A DNA stretch of 64,000 nt from Acheta domesticus (GCA_031308135.1 JAHLJT010000631.1:226910268-226974267), one strand, 5' to 3'. Counted from the first letter of the stretch, positions 1 through 11,755 are shown. A program made the numbers and translations. The notes: generated from the letters alone by a model not told the origin.

Positions 1-441
1 TTTTCGATGTCGAGACTTAGTAACACTGTGAACATATTATTGGCGAATTCATTGTAGATGCTGTTCTCGATTACTGCAATGCTGTCTAAAGCAGATCGGT
101 TCTTACGGAAACCGCTTTGATGGGGTGATATTATCTGATGTTTTTCTAGGTACCATTTAAGTCTGTAGTTCACAACCTTCTCAAGTAATTTACACAGGCG
201 ACAAGTTAAGGCAATTGGTCTGTAGCTGTCTATTGCAAATTTGTCCTTACCAGGTTTGTGAATTGGGACAATAACTGCTTCTGACCATTTTGTCAGAAGT
301 GTGTGTTTTTTGGAAAGACATTGTTTAAATATAAATAATAGTAAATGTCTAAAAAGACACTGATAGCTTCTTCAGGGAGCATACAGATAAATATATTAGG
401 TATTCCGTCGGGGCCGGCGCTGGTGTCTTTTAGTTGACGCA
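1..441 (-). pseudogene. I-like LINE, reverse transcriptase part of ORF2 (downstream of hAT insertion)
   Basis: Read on the minus strand this encodes the first RT blocks of a non-LTR retrotransposon: KDTSAGPDGIPN, then after a frameshift near 290 a stretch resembling WSEAVIVPIHKPGKD, SYRPIALTCRLCKLLEK and QSGFRKNRSALDS. These are the usual conserved RT blocks 1-3 of LINE ORF2. The fragment continues the ORF2 that stops at 5660 on the other side of the hAT element; removing the hAT rejoins ...FRELKVN with ..MRQLKDTSAGPDG. The rest of the RT lies left of position 1. The frameshift makes it non-functional. I/Nimb/LOA-type assignment rests on the neighbouring ORF1/ORF2 organisation; the exact clade is uncertain. 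Confidence 0.8.
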
Positions 442-449
442 TATTGACC
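442..449. repeat. hAT target-site duplication, left copy
   Basis: TATTGACC immediately left of the hAT TIR, identical to 5652-5659. Confidence 0.92.
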
Positions 450-465
450 CAGAGGCGTAGCGAGG
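450..465 (+). repeat. hAT terminal inverted repeat, left
   Basis: CAGAGGCGTAGCGAGG; inverted partner at 5636-5651 with one mismatch. It is followed by a C/G-homopolymer-rich subterminal stretch ending in a short (CA)n run near 510-520. Confidence 0.92.
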
Positions 466-599
466 ATAGTGAGCGCCCGGGGGCAGTTACCGAAATTTCG
501 CCCCCCCCACACACACACATAAATAGGAAAAAGTTGCATTGTTAAGAGCCCGCATGGAAAAGAGAATCTGGCATAAGAATGGCGAAAGGCTGGCTCATA

Positions 600-770
600 A
601 TCGCGAGCCATACGGTTGCCATACTTGTGCCATACTGTGCCATATTGATGCCATACTTTAGTCTGGCAACAGAATGATAAAAATATGACACTAGTATGGC
701 AGACGTATGGTAACAGTATGGTTCACAATTATGCCATACTGCCGCATACTGCCATACTCATGCCAGATCC
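600..770. repeat. hAT subterminal repeats (CATACT motif)
   Basis: A cluster of at least eight GCCATACT-like words in both orientations (GCCATACT, GTATGGCA, AGTATGG), spaced irregularly. hAT transposases typically bind short subterminal repeats; this cluster has the right place and form, but binding is inferred. Confidence 0.55.
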
Positions 771-864
771 TCTTTTCTACGCGGGAGGATAGAAAATAAG
801 AATTTAATTCAAATAATTATATTTGTTTTTATTAATAAATACGTACAATGTTTGAAAAACAGAT

Positions 865-3081
865 CTAGATATGTATTTTACGCGATTTAATGGATGCAAA
901 CTTGTTTATAATATCTGATGCATTAATCTTTTCAAGGGTCTCTTTCTCTATGCTCAAAAGAGCTAAATTAGACAATCGCTGTTGTTCCATTGATGCTCGC
1001 AAATATGTTAAAATTAGCTTTAATTTGCTGAATGATCTTTCACAACTTGCTATCGATACCGAAACAGTTAACAGAATCTGTAAAGCAATTCTCAAGTTTG
1101 GAAAGACATCTTTACCGTACTGAATCACAATACGGAGCAATTCGATGGGGGTGTTGATCACATTATCCCGCGAACGTAATAACATTCTGCAATCAACAAT
1201 GTCATTGTACAAGCCAGTACTCTCAACATCCGTCGCATAAAATTCTCCGAAAATATTACACTGTTTTTCCAAATAATCTAAATCGTAGTTATTTATCAAT
1301 GATGAAACATCTAAAAGAAAGCCAAACTTCTCGTGCAGATCTCTAAGACGCTGAAACCGGTTGTCGAATTCACATTGGAGTCGGTCCACGATGCTAGCCA
1401 AAACACGACGTTGTTCCTCCTCTGCTGAAAGACCTGCGTCTTCAGCTAACTCTCCAGGCATTCGACGACGTCTTCTTCTTCTTCGTTCGACGTTGATTCC
1501 CCATTGGTCACATTTTATTTTCGCATCTGCAATCGCTTTAATGCACAATTCATGTCTTATCTCTTTTAATTCGCTCTGGAGTGAGTTTATATCCTTCGCA
1601 GCATCTGCAAAATTTATTGATGTATCTTGCAGTCGTTTTTGAACACGTTCAATTCTCCGCAAAATTTGGTTCCAAAAGTACAGGAGGCTTAGAAAGTCGA
1701 AGGACAGCATTCGATGTACAATAGTTTCAGCTTCGCATCTAGTTTCCACAGACAAGTCTGTTTTCTCTCTCATTTTTTCAAGCAGGTCCAATATATTATC
1801 TAGATGCTCAAAGACGACACTAACAGCATCATATCTGGCACTCCATCTGGTTTGAGACTCTCGTTTCAGCGTTTTCTTCACTGTACTTTTCAACAAGTCC
1901 CACCGTATAGTACACTGCGAAAAGAACACATAAAGAGCTTCTATGGTGCCGAAGAAAGTAACGACAACTGCCTCTTGATTAGCTGCGTGAAGTCCTGCCA
2001 GATTCAGCGAGTGATTGTCGCAATTCAAAAACAATGCGCGACTATTTTTATTGCATATTCTTTGTTGAACTCCAGATATAGCACCGGACATCACTGCTGC
2101 GTTATCGTAACATTGAGATCTGCAATCAGACAACGGTATGTTGTCTTCCTCCAATCGCTGTAAAATGACTTTTTCGAGTGAAACTGCATCTTTGGAATGA
2201 AGTTCGATAAAACCCAAAAATGATTCCTTGATTTGAACAGTCTTTTTATCAAAATCAATATCTACGTATCTGACGACCTCGGAAAACTGCTCTCTGTGTG
2301 CTATGTCCGGGGTCGAGTCGAACAAGATCCCGTAATATTTATTACGCAAAATATCACTGATCAACTGATTGCGTACAGAAGAGGCCAACAGACTAATGAA
2401 CTCATTTTGAATTTGTGGTGATAAATACGATGTTGATCGTGGATTTTCTTCCGCATACTTCAAATGGTTCTTCAGTACGGGATCATATTGCGAAAGAAGT
2501 TTCAGCAGTTCCAAAAAATTGCCTTTGTTCAAAAAGTCTGAAGAATCTAGTTTTTCATGGTGTCCACGGAGAGGTAAATTCTGTTTGACAAGAAATTGAA
2601 TGCAAGAGAGAATTCTCTGCAAAACTTCACGCCAGCGCTCTTTTTCCGACTGTATGGCCTTCTCCAACGCAGAATCCTATGGCATTGGCGGTGAGAAGGA
2701 CTATTTTCGTGCATTCGTAATTTTTTCTGGTTTTTTCCAATGGTTGAATCCTTGGGCTGTTGCTAAGTTCGATCGATTTTGCACGTTTGATGAACTGAAA
2801 AGTAGACAACAAAAAACAGTATGCTGCTTCTTTCGATGGAGAATACAACAGCCAAGATCTGTTGATTTCTTCGCCAAAACCCTGTGCAAGTCGCTTCGAA
2901 ACCAAGACGATGTCATAGCCCGTCCATTCGATGATGCAAAGGGGCCATTCTTGTTTTGAGGATTGGAAGTACCGTACATCAACAATTTTTCTTGAAGATC
3001 GTGTGTAATTTTCGGCAACTTCGATATCTCGTCAAACTCCAAGTATGCAATATCATTATGTTTCCAAATCTTTTCCTACTT
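865..3081 (-). pseudogene. hAT transposase (TTF/ZMYM1-like), main exon with two in-frame stops
   Basis: Reads on the minus strand from a probable splice acceptor near 3083 (frame opens with EKIWKHNDIAYLEFDEISKL) to a TAG at 865-867. Order: a TTF-type zinc-finger region (SSWF ... CCILHRKK ... VFCCLLF ... GFNHWKK), the helical EKERWREVLQRIL segment, then the hAT catalytic domain with LFDSTPDIAH and CYDNAAVMSG, the NCDNHSLNL segment, and the C-terminal dimerisation block SIASCERSFSKLKLI. This matches the ZMYM1-like hAT proteins of arthropods. The frame is continuous except for TAG at 2701-2703 and 2677-2679, just before the EKERW segment. An R-rich run (RRRRRRRR) in the insertion domain is unusual. 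The downstream 600-residue part is open but has no ATG at its beginning, so the copy is probably dead. Confidence 0.85.
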
Positions 3082-4929
3082 TCTGTGTAATATAATTTCA
3101 TTGCTACAGGACAGTAGAATCCTCCGTACCTCAAAAATGGCGATCATGTTCTTCTGTGTTAGCAGTGTTTATCGTTTCCTCTGAAAATATCCCAAGTAAA
3201 GAAAAACATTTAATTGTACATTATTTTGAAGTATATAAAAATATTTCTAATCAGGTTTATGATATAAATCAACTGATTAAAAAAATTGTTTTGTCTTTTA
3301 ATCAATGATTTTAAACAAAAAAGAATTATAATTGAAAGCACAGGTGGGCACGCGTCCCCGAGAAAAAAATTGTTTTTGTCTTTTAATCAATGATTTTAAA
3401 CAAAAAGAATTATAATTGAAAGCACAGGTGGGCACGCGTCCCCGAGACCCTTCCCTTCCACATTGCAGTTCGCTGGTGCCCTTCATTTTGATTGGTCTAT
3501 TATGGTCGAAGTCATCATTGAAAATACAGCAATAAGATACTATCTTGGAACGGGTATTTTATTTAAAAAATTTAAAATGTAAACGTGTGTTACTTAATCT
3601 TGTAAAAAAAAGCTCTCTAACAGTTTATTTTTGTTATTATTATTATTACTGTTTTTAAATCATTTCACTTAACCATTTCAGACCTGATTTTTTTACAATG
3701 GACATTACATTGGAATTTGTCCATTGTAATGAACTTCGGGTCAGAACAAGAACTTTTTAAAATTAATATTTCTGCCTCGGTTAAGAATTTTTGAAAAATT
3801 GTTTTAATAACATGTTAAAAGTCATGAATTATTCAGACGAAGCAAATAAATTTAATAAAATAACATTATTTGGGCGATCAATTGTTTGTCATATAGTGAA
3901 CTATAAACAACTATTTAGAAGATAAGTTAAGAAGATAAGTAATAAATTTATTAAGAACTGTAAATACTATTCTGTATGATTTGATAAATCAACCGCTTAT
4001 TTCAGTATGTTCAGTGAATAAGTGCAGTTAAATGTTTGAGCAGATAAACGTTCTGTTCTGATCTGACCGGCAATTTGAATACGTTAAATTTAAGACTTCA
4101 AGAAAAACACCAAAATATTCCTGACTTATATATGCACATATAAAAATTTCGAAAACAGTTGAATTAGAATTCCAAACCATTCAATGATTGAATGATTCTT
4201 ACAAAGTATTCAATAATATTACATTATTCGAAGATCCAATGAATTTTGATTGGATTGTAGTAAATCCTATTTATAATTACGTAAATTAAAAGCAGATATG
4301 TTTTAAAAATATTTTCGAGAATTAGATACATATATACAAATTTATTACAAAAAGATTATCCCAATTTATTTGATTTTGGTATTAAATTGCATTCAATGTT
4401 TGCTTCAACATATGTATGTAAATCAACATTTTCTCACATTAATATCATTAAACAGCAAAAAGATAATCTTTAATAAATTAATTTTTATTTCATGCTTTTC
4501 ATTGAAATCAATTTTGGTGATATAGTTAATCAAATTGACATATCAAACAAGTTTTCGGATAAATACAAATTGTAGTTAACTAATAGAGTACTTTTATATG
4601 CCAAAATTGTATATCAGAATTAAAAAACTTATCTTCTTAGATGTATTTTATACATCAATAATTATCAAATATCAGTAATCATGTTTAATTAAATATTTTA
4701 TTTTATACATGTTAAATTAAATACTTATAATTTCATAATAAATTTCAAACTCTGAAAATACATCACGCATTAGTATTGTTCAAAATATATTTTAAACTCA
4801 ACGCTACAAGGTATCATGTAAATGATGTATTTTACAATTTGTTTCGACCATAATAAACCAATGAACTTGGTCTATTACTTTGGATGACAAACTATTTACT
4901 ATGAATAAATATGTACCTTGACTGTCTCG
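3082..4929 (-). other. AT-rich probable intron of the hAT transposase
   Basis: No coding potential was seen in either strand; the sequence is strongly AT-rich. It lies between the N-terminal coding segment (about 4930-5230) and the main transposase exon. The only structured feature is a tandem duplication at about 3280-3447. Confidence 0.45.
3280..3447. repeat. Two-copy tandem duplication, about 83 bp unit
   Basis: Two adjacent copies of a segment running from AAAAAAATTGTTTT through CTTTTAATCAATGATTTTAA to GGGCACGCGTCCCCGAGA. They differ only by single-base length changes in A and T runs. This is a local duplication within the hAT. Confidence 0.85.
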
Positions 4930-5230
4930 ATTAGATTCACTACAAACCATCATCTTCGAGCTCCAATGATGGACCTCCTTTTTCGCATTTTGAACATACT
5001 TCAACGTTTGACGAAAAATTTTCTTCATGGTCAGTCGAAGCAGTATCGGATTTTTTCATTATTTTTAAAAAGTTTTCCATCGCCTTGCTGGATTTTTCAT
5101 TTTCCAGTTCCGAAAGTTTCCTTTTTTTCGGTTCTGAGCACCACTGAGTTTTTTTGTGCTCATATTTATAAATACAAAGAATAAATGATAACTTAACCAG
5201 ACGACTTTCGCGGCAACAAATGAAATACAT
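4930..5230 (-). pseudogene. hAT transposase N-terminal segment (candidate first exon)
   Basis: The minus-strand frame contains KKTQWCSEPKKRKLSELENE followed by a lysine/serine-rich stretch. This resembles the basic N-terminus (K-x-x-SG-x-x-KRK-x-x-E) of ZMYM1-like hAT transposases. It lies upstream of the main exon, separated by AT-rich non-coding DNA. A possible donor (AAGGTACAT) lies near 4916-4922 on the minus strand. The true start codon and splice site cannot be fixed from sequence alone. Confidence 0.5.
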
Positions 5231-5635
5231 TGACAGTTACACATTAGGAACTGTTGGTAACGTACATTCTATATTACCGACTCCACGCGAAATGTTTAGT
5301 TTTACGTGCTACGGCAAATTAAATCTTAAGACAGGTCAACTCGTAACTGCGCCAATGCGTAAATGTCTTAAGTTTTACTTTTCATAACACGTAAAACCAG
5401 GCATTAATGTGTATGACTGTACATGCAAATATTCAGACAAAAAAAACTCTATTTTAACTTTTACAAGGCGCCAAATTTAAACGATATATTAATCCTGTTT
5501 AGTGTTTAATGATTATTTTTAGACCCAACAATTTTTAAAATTTACACAAATTGAATGAATTTTATCTTTTACATTCCGAAATTTTGCGCCCTCCCAGAAC
5601 TTGCGCCCGGGGACAAATGTCCCCCTCTGCCCCCC

Positions 5636-5651
5636 CCTTGCTACGCCTCTG
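5636..5651 (-). repeat. hAT terminal inverted repeat, right
   Basis: CCTTGCTACGCCTCTG, inverted copy of 450-465, directly followed by the target duplication. Confidence 0.92.
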
Positions 5652-5659
5652 TATTGACC
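5652..5659. repeat. hAT target-site duplication, right copy
   Basis: TATTGACC, identical to 442-449. Confidence 0.92.
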
Positions 5660-7020
5660 TTAAGTTCTCGAAACCTAATGGGTGCATTCAGTTGTATAGA
5701 ATCATCTATTTCATCTTCTTCTACTTCAAGGTTTAGGGGAGATCTCTCAGTTTCTTCTTTATGTTTCATGAAGCCATCTGCAAGGTTCTTATCACTAGAA
5801 TTAGAGGCGAAACACTTTCCAAAGCTATTCGCAATGTTGAACGGGTCTTCAATAGCTTGACCATCTGGCATGTGTATAAACTTCGGGTAATTTGTTCTGT
5901 ATTTTCCATCAATGGCGTTGATTTGCTTCCATGCCTCCGTGTAGTTCAGTTTACTGATTAAGGATGATATGTATTCCTTCCAGCAGGTCCTCTTGGATTC
6001 TTTTATGATTCTTCTAGCCCTGGCTTGTGCTGACTTAAACCTGAATTGATTTTCATTTGTTTTATGTTTCTTGAATACATTGAACCAATGCTTGTAATTC
6101 ATAACCGCTTCTTCACATTCCTTTGTCCACCAAGGTAGTTTCTTTTTACTTTTAGTATTTTTTGTTTTGGGTATAGTAACCTCTGCTGTTGACAGTATAA
6201 GTTCTGTAAAGTTGCTCAGAATGTCATTTATTTGTACTGAATCGTCGATATTTAATTTCTTAAGCTTCTAAACTTTGACTGCAATGATGTCTTGGTACGA
6301 CTTCCAGTTGGCCTTTTTAAATATCCATCTGGGTATATAGATATCCTCAGGAGTAATAGAATTCTCATATGTCAATGTTACGGGATAATGATCACTGTTG
6401 TGAAGGTCCTCCATCACATTCCATTTCAGATATCTCGCCAAAGTTGGATTGCAGATACTTAGGTTGATGCACGTTGAGTTTTCGCTGCCCACGTTGAAGT
6501 ATGTAGATTTTCTGCAGTCGTTCAAGACCATTAAATCTTCATTATTCACAAAATCACCAACAATATTGCCTCTACGATCCGTTCTGCCTGATCCCCAAAT
6601 CAAATTGTGACTATTAAAATCACCGACTATCAGTACCGCTCCTGATATTTGTGAGTATAAATTGTCTAGGTGGCAATATTCTAATTGAAACGCATTTGGA
6701 ATGTATGCATTACACAGATGAAAGCTACTACTGCCAATATACAGTTGTATCACACATACTTCTAGGTCACTTGTAATGACGCATTCACTACATTTGATCG
6801 AGTTATGAACATAGATCGCAACACCTCCACTGGAATTTGCACAAACCAATCTGTTTTTATAAAAACATTGATAACCTTTAATATTGAAATGGTACTTACT
6901 TTTGAAATTGGTTTCCTGGATGCACAGTATGTCATAGTTGTCATCTTTTAGAATCTTCTGAAGAAATTCATATCTGGTGTGAAAACCGTTCAAATTCCAT
7001 TGTAAAAGTTTTATCTTCAT
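5660..7020 (-). pseudogene. LINE ORF2: APE endonuclease and linker to RT
   Basis: Starts at ATG 7018-7020. Endonuclease motifs in order: LLQWNLNGFH, CIQETNF, SSGGVAIYVHNS, NAYIPN, IVGDFNSHNLIWGS and HNSDHYPVTL. The cluster before the last would normally be CID; here CINLSICNP suggests one changed residue. One in-frame TAG at 6268-6270 follows IIAVKV; the same frame continues with KLKKLNIDDSVQ, KKKLPWWTKECEEAV and WKEYISSLISKLN to the hAT insertion at 5660, which replaces the RT start. The PWWTKEC block is the usual marker of the linker between endonuclease and RT in LINEs. The protein nicks target DNA and reverse transcribes in place; this copy cannot do so because of the stop, the insertion and the RT frameshift. 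Confidence 0.88.
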
Positions 7021-8308
7021 GTTTGAAAATCTTCGCTTGTTATTTCGTTGTCGGACGATTCTCTTGAAGAATCTGAGAGAACTGGGTCCTTCAGTTTCTT
7101 CATAATTCTGGTAAATCTTGATTTTATTCCTCTGTCAGACAGTAATGGGTATATTTCTTTAAGCATTTCAATTAGCTTCCCTGTCTCTTTGGTATAACGG
7201 AGAGATATTTGAAGAGGATTACTTACACCGTAAGTGTTTTCCAAGAAGTCTTTTAGTTGATCGTACGTGAGTACATTGTTTGACCCTTCTATTCTTTCTT
7301 CACTGGAGCTAGTTGTTCCACTATGCTCTTCCTATTGCTGCCACTACTACTGGTGTTCTCCCTAGCGACCTTCATTTTCTTTTTCTTATTTTGTTTTGCC
7401 GCATCTTTAATTCTTCCTTGGCGATGGTTAAATTGTCCTTCCTGAAGTTCAATTGAATCGTTGGTGGGAACACTTGTGATCTGTGATAAGGCTCTCTTAA
7501 CAGGCTTGCCTTGGTCGAGTGGGGGGAATTCATGGTAACTGAGTACCTTGTCTCTTTGTTCGTTGTCGGGGGAAACATTATTTTCAATAATGTTTTCCGA
7601 TTGATTGGGGTTAATGTCTCCTAAATTTTTGCAGTTTTTGGCAATGTGTCCTTCCTTACAGTGAAAACACTTAATGATGCCGCTAGACATGCAAATCCAG
7701 TTTCTTTCTCCTTTGTATGTGATCATTATGGCTTCAGGTATCTTGCTTACTGAATCTTCCTGTACGAACACTTGTCTACGGAAACTTAAGATATGAGTGA
7801 ACTGCTCTTTACCAAAACCAGCTCTGAGAAATGACACTTGAGAACTGCGTATCACTTTTAGTTTGTCTAGTTCATCTTCAATTACTGCGTTAGGAATCAT
7901 AGGATAAACATTTGAAATTGCAATACGTTTTTGCCTACTAACAAGAGAACGAATATTTTGGGAGGAACCTTCAATATTAATAGTCTTGTACTTCTCTGTT
8001 ACTTCATCTACTAACTGTTTACTGCTCAAAAATATACACACTCTATTATTTGAAATTTTTGATGCATACGTGATGTGGCTAGGTGAAACAATCATTGCTA
8101 GTGTTTCTACATACCGTTCGAGGGGTGTGCTGTGGTCTTTGCCTTCAATTATAATACCTTGTTCCCTCTCCGGGTACATGGCATTGGCAACAACTCTGTT
8201 GTACCTTGGACGGTCGATCTGGTTTCTTTCAACGGGCTGGCTTCTGTAGTCAGAGGCCTGCCCTCGGATAGCCGCTTCGGTATCGGCCATTTCTTTCCTG
8301 TTCCCCAT
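7017..8308 (-). pseudogene. LINE ORF1 gag-like protein with CCHC zinc knuckle
   Basis: ATG at 8306-8308 begins MGNRKEMADTEAAIRG. The middle has an RRM/gag-like region and a CCHC knuckle, CFHCKEGHIAKNC, near residue 215. The C-terminus is basic (NKKKKMKVAREN). A frameshift near 7290 ends the first frame at KKE; the neighbouring frame continues ERIEGSNNVLTYDQLKDFL to DNEITSEDFQT and a TGA at 7017-7019. That TGA overlaps the ORF2 ATG (ATGA). The product would bind element RNA and form the ribonucleoprotein. The frameshift is the only visible lesion. Confidence 0.8.
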
Positions 8309-8490
8309 TCACAATGAGAAACAGGTAGGTCGTAATCAGAACAGTTCTATGGACGGAAGTATACTGCTCACTTTACACTGACACAAACTTCTTGAGTTCG
8401 ATGATAACACGCAAACTAGTCACAGACCGCAGAGCTACACTGAGCGGGCTACACGATGTTGCCTCGACCACTGCTGCCGAGCGAATGCCT
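8309..8490 (-). promoter_or_regulatory. Probable LINE 5' UTR with internal promoter
   Basis: GC-richer stretch directly upstream of ORF1 ATG, ending where the sequence becomes AT-rich spacer. LINE 5' UTRs usually hold an internal Pol II promoter; no specific element was recognised here. Confidence 0.35.
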
Positions 8491-9390
8491 AAAATAGAAT
8501 TTTAATGAATCTTGGAAAATAAAAAATGAATCCCTCTGATTGAGATTTTGCTTGAAGATGTAAATATAATTAATGTTTATATTTTTGCATTTGTAATATT
8601 ATTACAAAAAAGGTTTACTTGTACACATTTTATGTATGACACATATTTCATGTAGTTTCATTAATCAGGTGGCACCAAAGAAGTTTGTCTTACGTCTTTG
8701 GAAGAGTACAAGTTTATCCTGTCTTGATGGAGGCACTAAATAAGAATGCCTAGAAATTTTGGGAAATCTAAATCAATATCTAAAATATTGAAGTGAAATG
8801 TGTAACGTTATTAAACATATATTATTGAACTTTTTATTACAATTTGTAAATAACACTAACGATATACGCTTTGTTTTTAAATGATCTCATTCATGTTTTA
8901 CGTAATACCTGATATTGCCATTTTTTGTTTAATATCAGCCGCACTCTTGCGTGTCCATTGCGATGTAATACCATTGTCCCGTGTTGTTGAATTGTGATTG
9001 GTATTAGTGTATATTTAATTGCACATCTGCAAATAATGGGGGTGATAATGGCCGTTTTTAAACCAAGAGATAATTTTAAGTTACCGCTTAAAATTAAATG
9101 AGTATATGAGAAGGATAATCATGCAAACATGTCTGAGATTGTGATTTAATTAGCTTTTAGTATTGTATGTTATCGCTGGGAACTCACCATTCTCTAGACA
9201 TTAATTCTGCACATTTGCGCAAACGCCGTGACAAATGATATTTTTATTATACTGTGATCTTCCCATATACAAACACGAGTAAATAATTGTTCCTGTGAGG
9301 GTGGTGGTTTAGGGTAACAAGAATAGAAACCTAACCCTACGTCATGACATTAAAAACTAGATATGCCAAAACAGCACGTACTTTCTCGGT
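8491..9390. other. AT-rich spacer, nothing recognised
   Basis: No open reading frame of note, no repeat match within the window, no RNA-gene-like structure seen. Confidence 0.5.
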
Positions 9391-9399
9391 GGTATTTTC

Positions 9400-9935
9400 A
9401 CGCAAAATTACGCGAAAAGAATTCAAATTTTCCGAAAACTGTACACGACCTTATTTCAAATTCTGTCTATAATAAACAGATTTTATTAAGTGATAAAATC
9501 TGTCTTTAATATTTTAATTGTAGTAACATTCCCGAAAACTTTGGAACTTTTGCAGTTCTCGAAAAATTAGGGTTTTCAACGACCATCACCTGCAACATTT
9601 TCTTCAACTTCACTGACATTATCCAGTAACAAAATGTAATAAAAACAATAGAGCAATTTTTTTGAAAATTTTGAAAATGTCCCAGAGGCTTAATGTAAAG
9701 TACCCCTCAAAATTAAAATACCAAGGGGTCGCGACGTTTTGCTCTAAATTGTTTTTCGCTATCAATGACCCACAAAACATTGATTCTCGATACACCACGT
9801 GATAGAGGAATTTTTTTCTAAATTTAGCAACTGGATTGATCCACTTTTCGTTATCAGCGCCCTAAAATATTTTTCTGCCGAAATTGCCAATATGCATTCT
9901 CAACCGGTAAGCCCAAATGGGTCATGTTAATACAG
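9400..9935 (-). repeat. Dispersed repeat family A, partial copy (minus orientation)
   Basis: Matches the reverse of other copies, for example 61700-62060: GTCCCAGAGGCTTAATGTAA, CACCACGTGATAGAGGAA, TTTAGCAACTGGATTGATCC and TTTCTGCCGAAAATTG-like words in the same order. Diverged and lacking the terminal ACTTTCCCGTATAC block. Confidence 0.6.
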
Positions 9936-10189
9936 ACTTCAGGAGGAGCGTAAGCGGTTTTTACCCACTTACGACCTCGCACTATTACGTTCTGCCTGTG
10001 TGGAAAAATCGAAATACTTCGCCAGTACTACCTAACTAAAGTGAATTTGAGACGGTGCACAGAACAATGATGTTACAACAGGACGAACTACTTGGCAATA
10101 TTTGTCACGGTTTTGTAATAATATTAGTGAACCCGCAAGAGCATTTACAACAAGGACTTTTATTTTCTCGCTATGGAGTGAGAAAGTTA

Positions 10190-10510
10190 TTTAATTGTAC
10201 GCGGAAAGCAGCAAATTTTGGCAGAAAAGCTCTTATTACAGGGTGCTGGTAACGAAAAAGTGAATAAATACAATTGCTTAATTTAGAAAAATATCTTCTA
10301 ACTTGTGGTATAGCCAGAATCCATGTTTTGTTGGTTCTTGATACCGAAAAATCGATTGACGGTAAAACGTCTGTTCGTCTATGGTCAACGCAATCGCCTA
10401 AACCGTTCAGCCGATTTTCTTCAAAATTGATATTCCCCAATCTATCTGAATGAACTCATGGGTTTGGGACTTACATATATTTTGATTTTTGAGGGTACTT
10501 CACATTGTCA
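10190..10510 (+). repeat. Dispersed repeat family A, partial copy (plus orientation)
   Basis: Shares GGCAGAAAAGCTCTTATTAC, GGTATAGCCAGAATCCATG, TTCTTGATACCGAAAAATCG and CCGTTCAGCCGATTTTCTTC with copies at 26.7, 40.9, 52.7 and 59.6 kb. Noncoding. Confidence 0.65.
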
Positions 10511-11615
10511 CCTTCCTCACTATTACCTTCCGCGGTAAGGTCGAGTGACTCAAGCGTATAAGAAATGAAACACCGATAAAGTAGACGTCACAAAAATAAT
10601 TATTTTACTCAGTAACCTAGGGTTATGGGATCATTTTTCGACATAGATCGAAAGAAAATTCAAGTACTACAATTGTAACTCAGAAAGAGTATGTTCTTAT
10701 AATAGATACAAATATTAAAGTGAAGGGCAGTTACAGTTACTTTTAAGTTCCCATCTAGTCAAATTATCCTTGACACACTAATTGCGATTCAATAAAAACA
10801 CAACGACCACAAGAAAAAGAACAATAATCACACTAATACACATAACCTGTAAAGAAAATACATATTTCTAAACCGTTCCTATGCATGCCTGAAGCATAGT
10901 ATTTACAATGATACCTTTTACTAATGTGCAATTAAATCATATCCACTGTGCACTTCTCAAAAATAGCATAAAGTGAAGATTATTTAAAAATTATACACAG
11001 AATGTTCCATTCTGTGAATTTAGTTGTAATACAAAAATCAAATTTCTAAATAACTTTTGCTAGTTTTGTCACAATGTAACTCGTGAATTAACACCATAAG
11101 TTTCCAATGGGAAAACTCGTAATTAGTGTATTGATTTGCATTTTAAATTATTCATTTAATCAGAAATTGTAAGATACGAAATTATAAATTAAAAATATTG
11201 TACTATCTGATTCCAGTTATGACAATGTAGTATATTCAAGGTAAGTTCATGAACAAATTACCTCGAAGTTACGTAGCAAATGAATGAATAGTTTCAAACG
11301 AGTTGTACTAGTTTTACTGAACTTGCAATAGAATTTATGCAAATTGCATAAGAGGGAAAGGGGCTACAGCAAATCACTTGAAAAACGTTAGAACTCAATG
11401 ACACCCTATCTCGTCGAAAATCGACGGAAACTCTTCTTGGCTCTCGTCGTTCGTTCTGGTCGCGTGCTCGCTGTATCCTTCCGTGTCCATCAACGTTGCA
11501 TTTCGCTAGACGCTGCGCCGGAGTGGAAGTTACGTCGTCCAATTTGACGAATAGTGTAAAAGGAGTATTTACGCACAAAACCAAATGTACAGTTTTTTTA
11601 AAAACAACGAGTCAT
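10511..11615. other. AT-rich spacer, nothing recognised
   Basis: No gene supported. A minus-strand open frame at 11294-11584 has no recognisable motif. Confidence 0.45.
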
Positions 11616-11665
11616 TTGCGCATAATTAGTGTGAATTATAGTAATTAACGAAAAGAGTGTTTAAA

Positions 11666-11755
11666 GAGGGGGATAATTGCAGGAGTGGTATGTTGAAGAA
11701 AACGAGCGACGTTAGGAGCGAGTTTTCTTATATACCACGAGTGCAATTATCCCCC
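11666..11755. other. Stem-loop 1, conserved 18-nt loop
   Basis: Left arm GGGGGATAATTGCA pairs with TGCAATTATCCCCC; inner GTGGTAT pairs with ATACCAC; AAGAAAAC pairs with GTTTTCTT. Short internal bulges (GGA/GAG and GTTG/AT) separate the helices. The loop is GAGCGACGTTAGGAGCGA, almost identical to the loop at 46687-46704 although the stems differ. It lies about 210 bp upstream of the recombinase ATG. Confidence 0.85.

Larger units (their letters stand above)
450..5651 (-). mobile_element. hAT DNA transposon, 5202 bp, with TIRs and 8-bp TSD
   Basis: The element is bounded by 16-bp terminal inverted repeats, CAGAGGCGTAGCGAGG on the left (450-465) and the complement of CAGAGGCGTAGCAAGG on the right (5636-5651), with one mismatch. 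It is flanked by an exact 8-bp duplication TATTGACC at 442-449 and 5652-5659. An 8-bp target duplication and a CAG-starting TIR are hallmarks of hAT elements. It interrupts the ORF2 of a LINE, so it arrived after that LINE. Inside, on the minus strand, is a ZMYM1/TTF-zinc-finger type hAT transposase with a long AT-rich probable intron. Two in-frame stop codons in the transposase suggest this copy is not autonomous. Confidence 0.93.
5660..8490 (-). mobile_element. I-like non-LTR retrotransposon, 5' UTR, ORF1 and 5' half of ORF2
   Basis: Minus-strand LINE: a short 5' UTR (about 8309-8490), a gag-like ORF1 with a CCHC zinc knuckle, and an ORF2 starting with an apurinic endonuclease. ORF1 and ORF2 overlap in ATGA. 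The hAT at 450-5651 splits ORF2 ahead of the RT, which continues at 1-441. The two-ORF layout with a gag zinc knuckle and APE endonuclease suits the I/Nimb/R1/LOA group. The 5' boundary at about 8490 is judged only from the change to AT-rich spacer. Confidence 0.85.
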
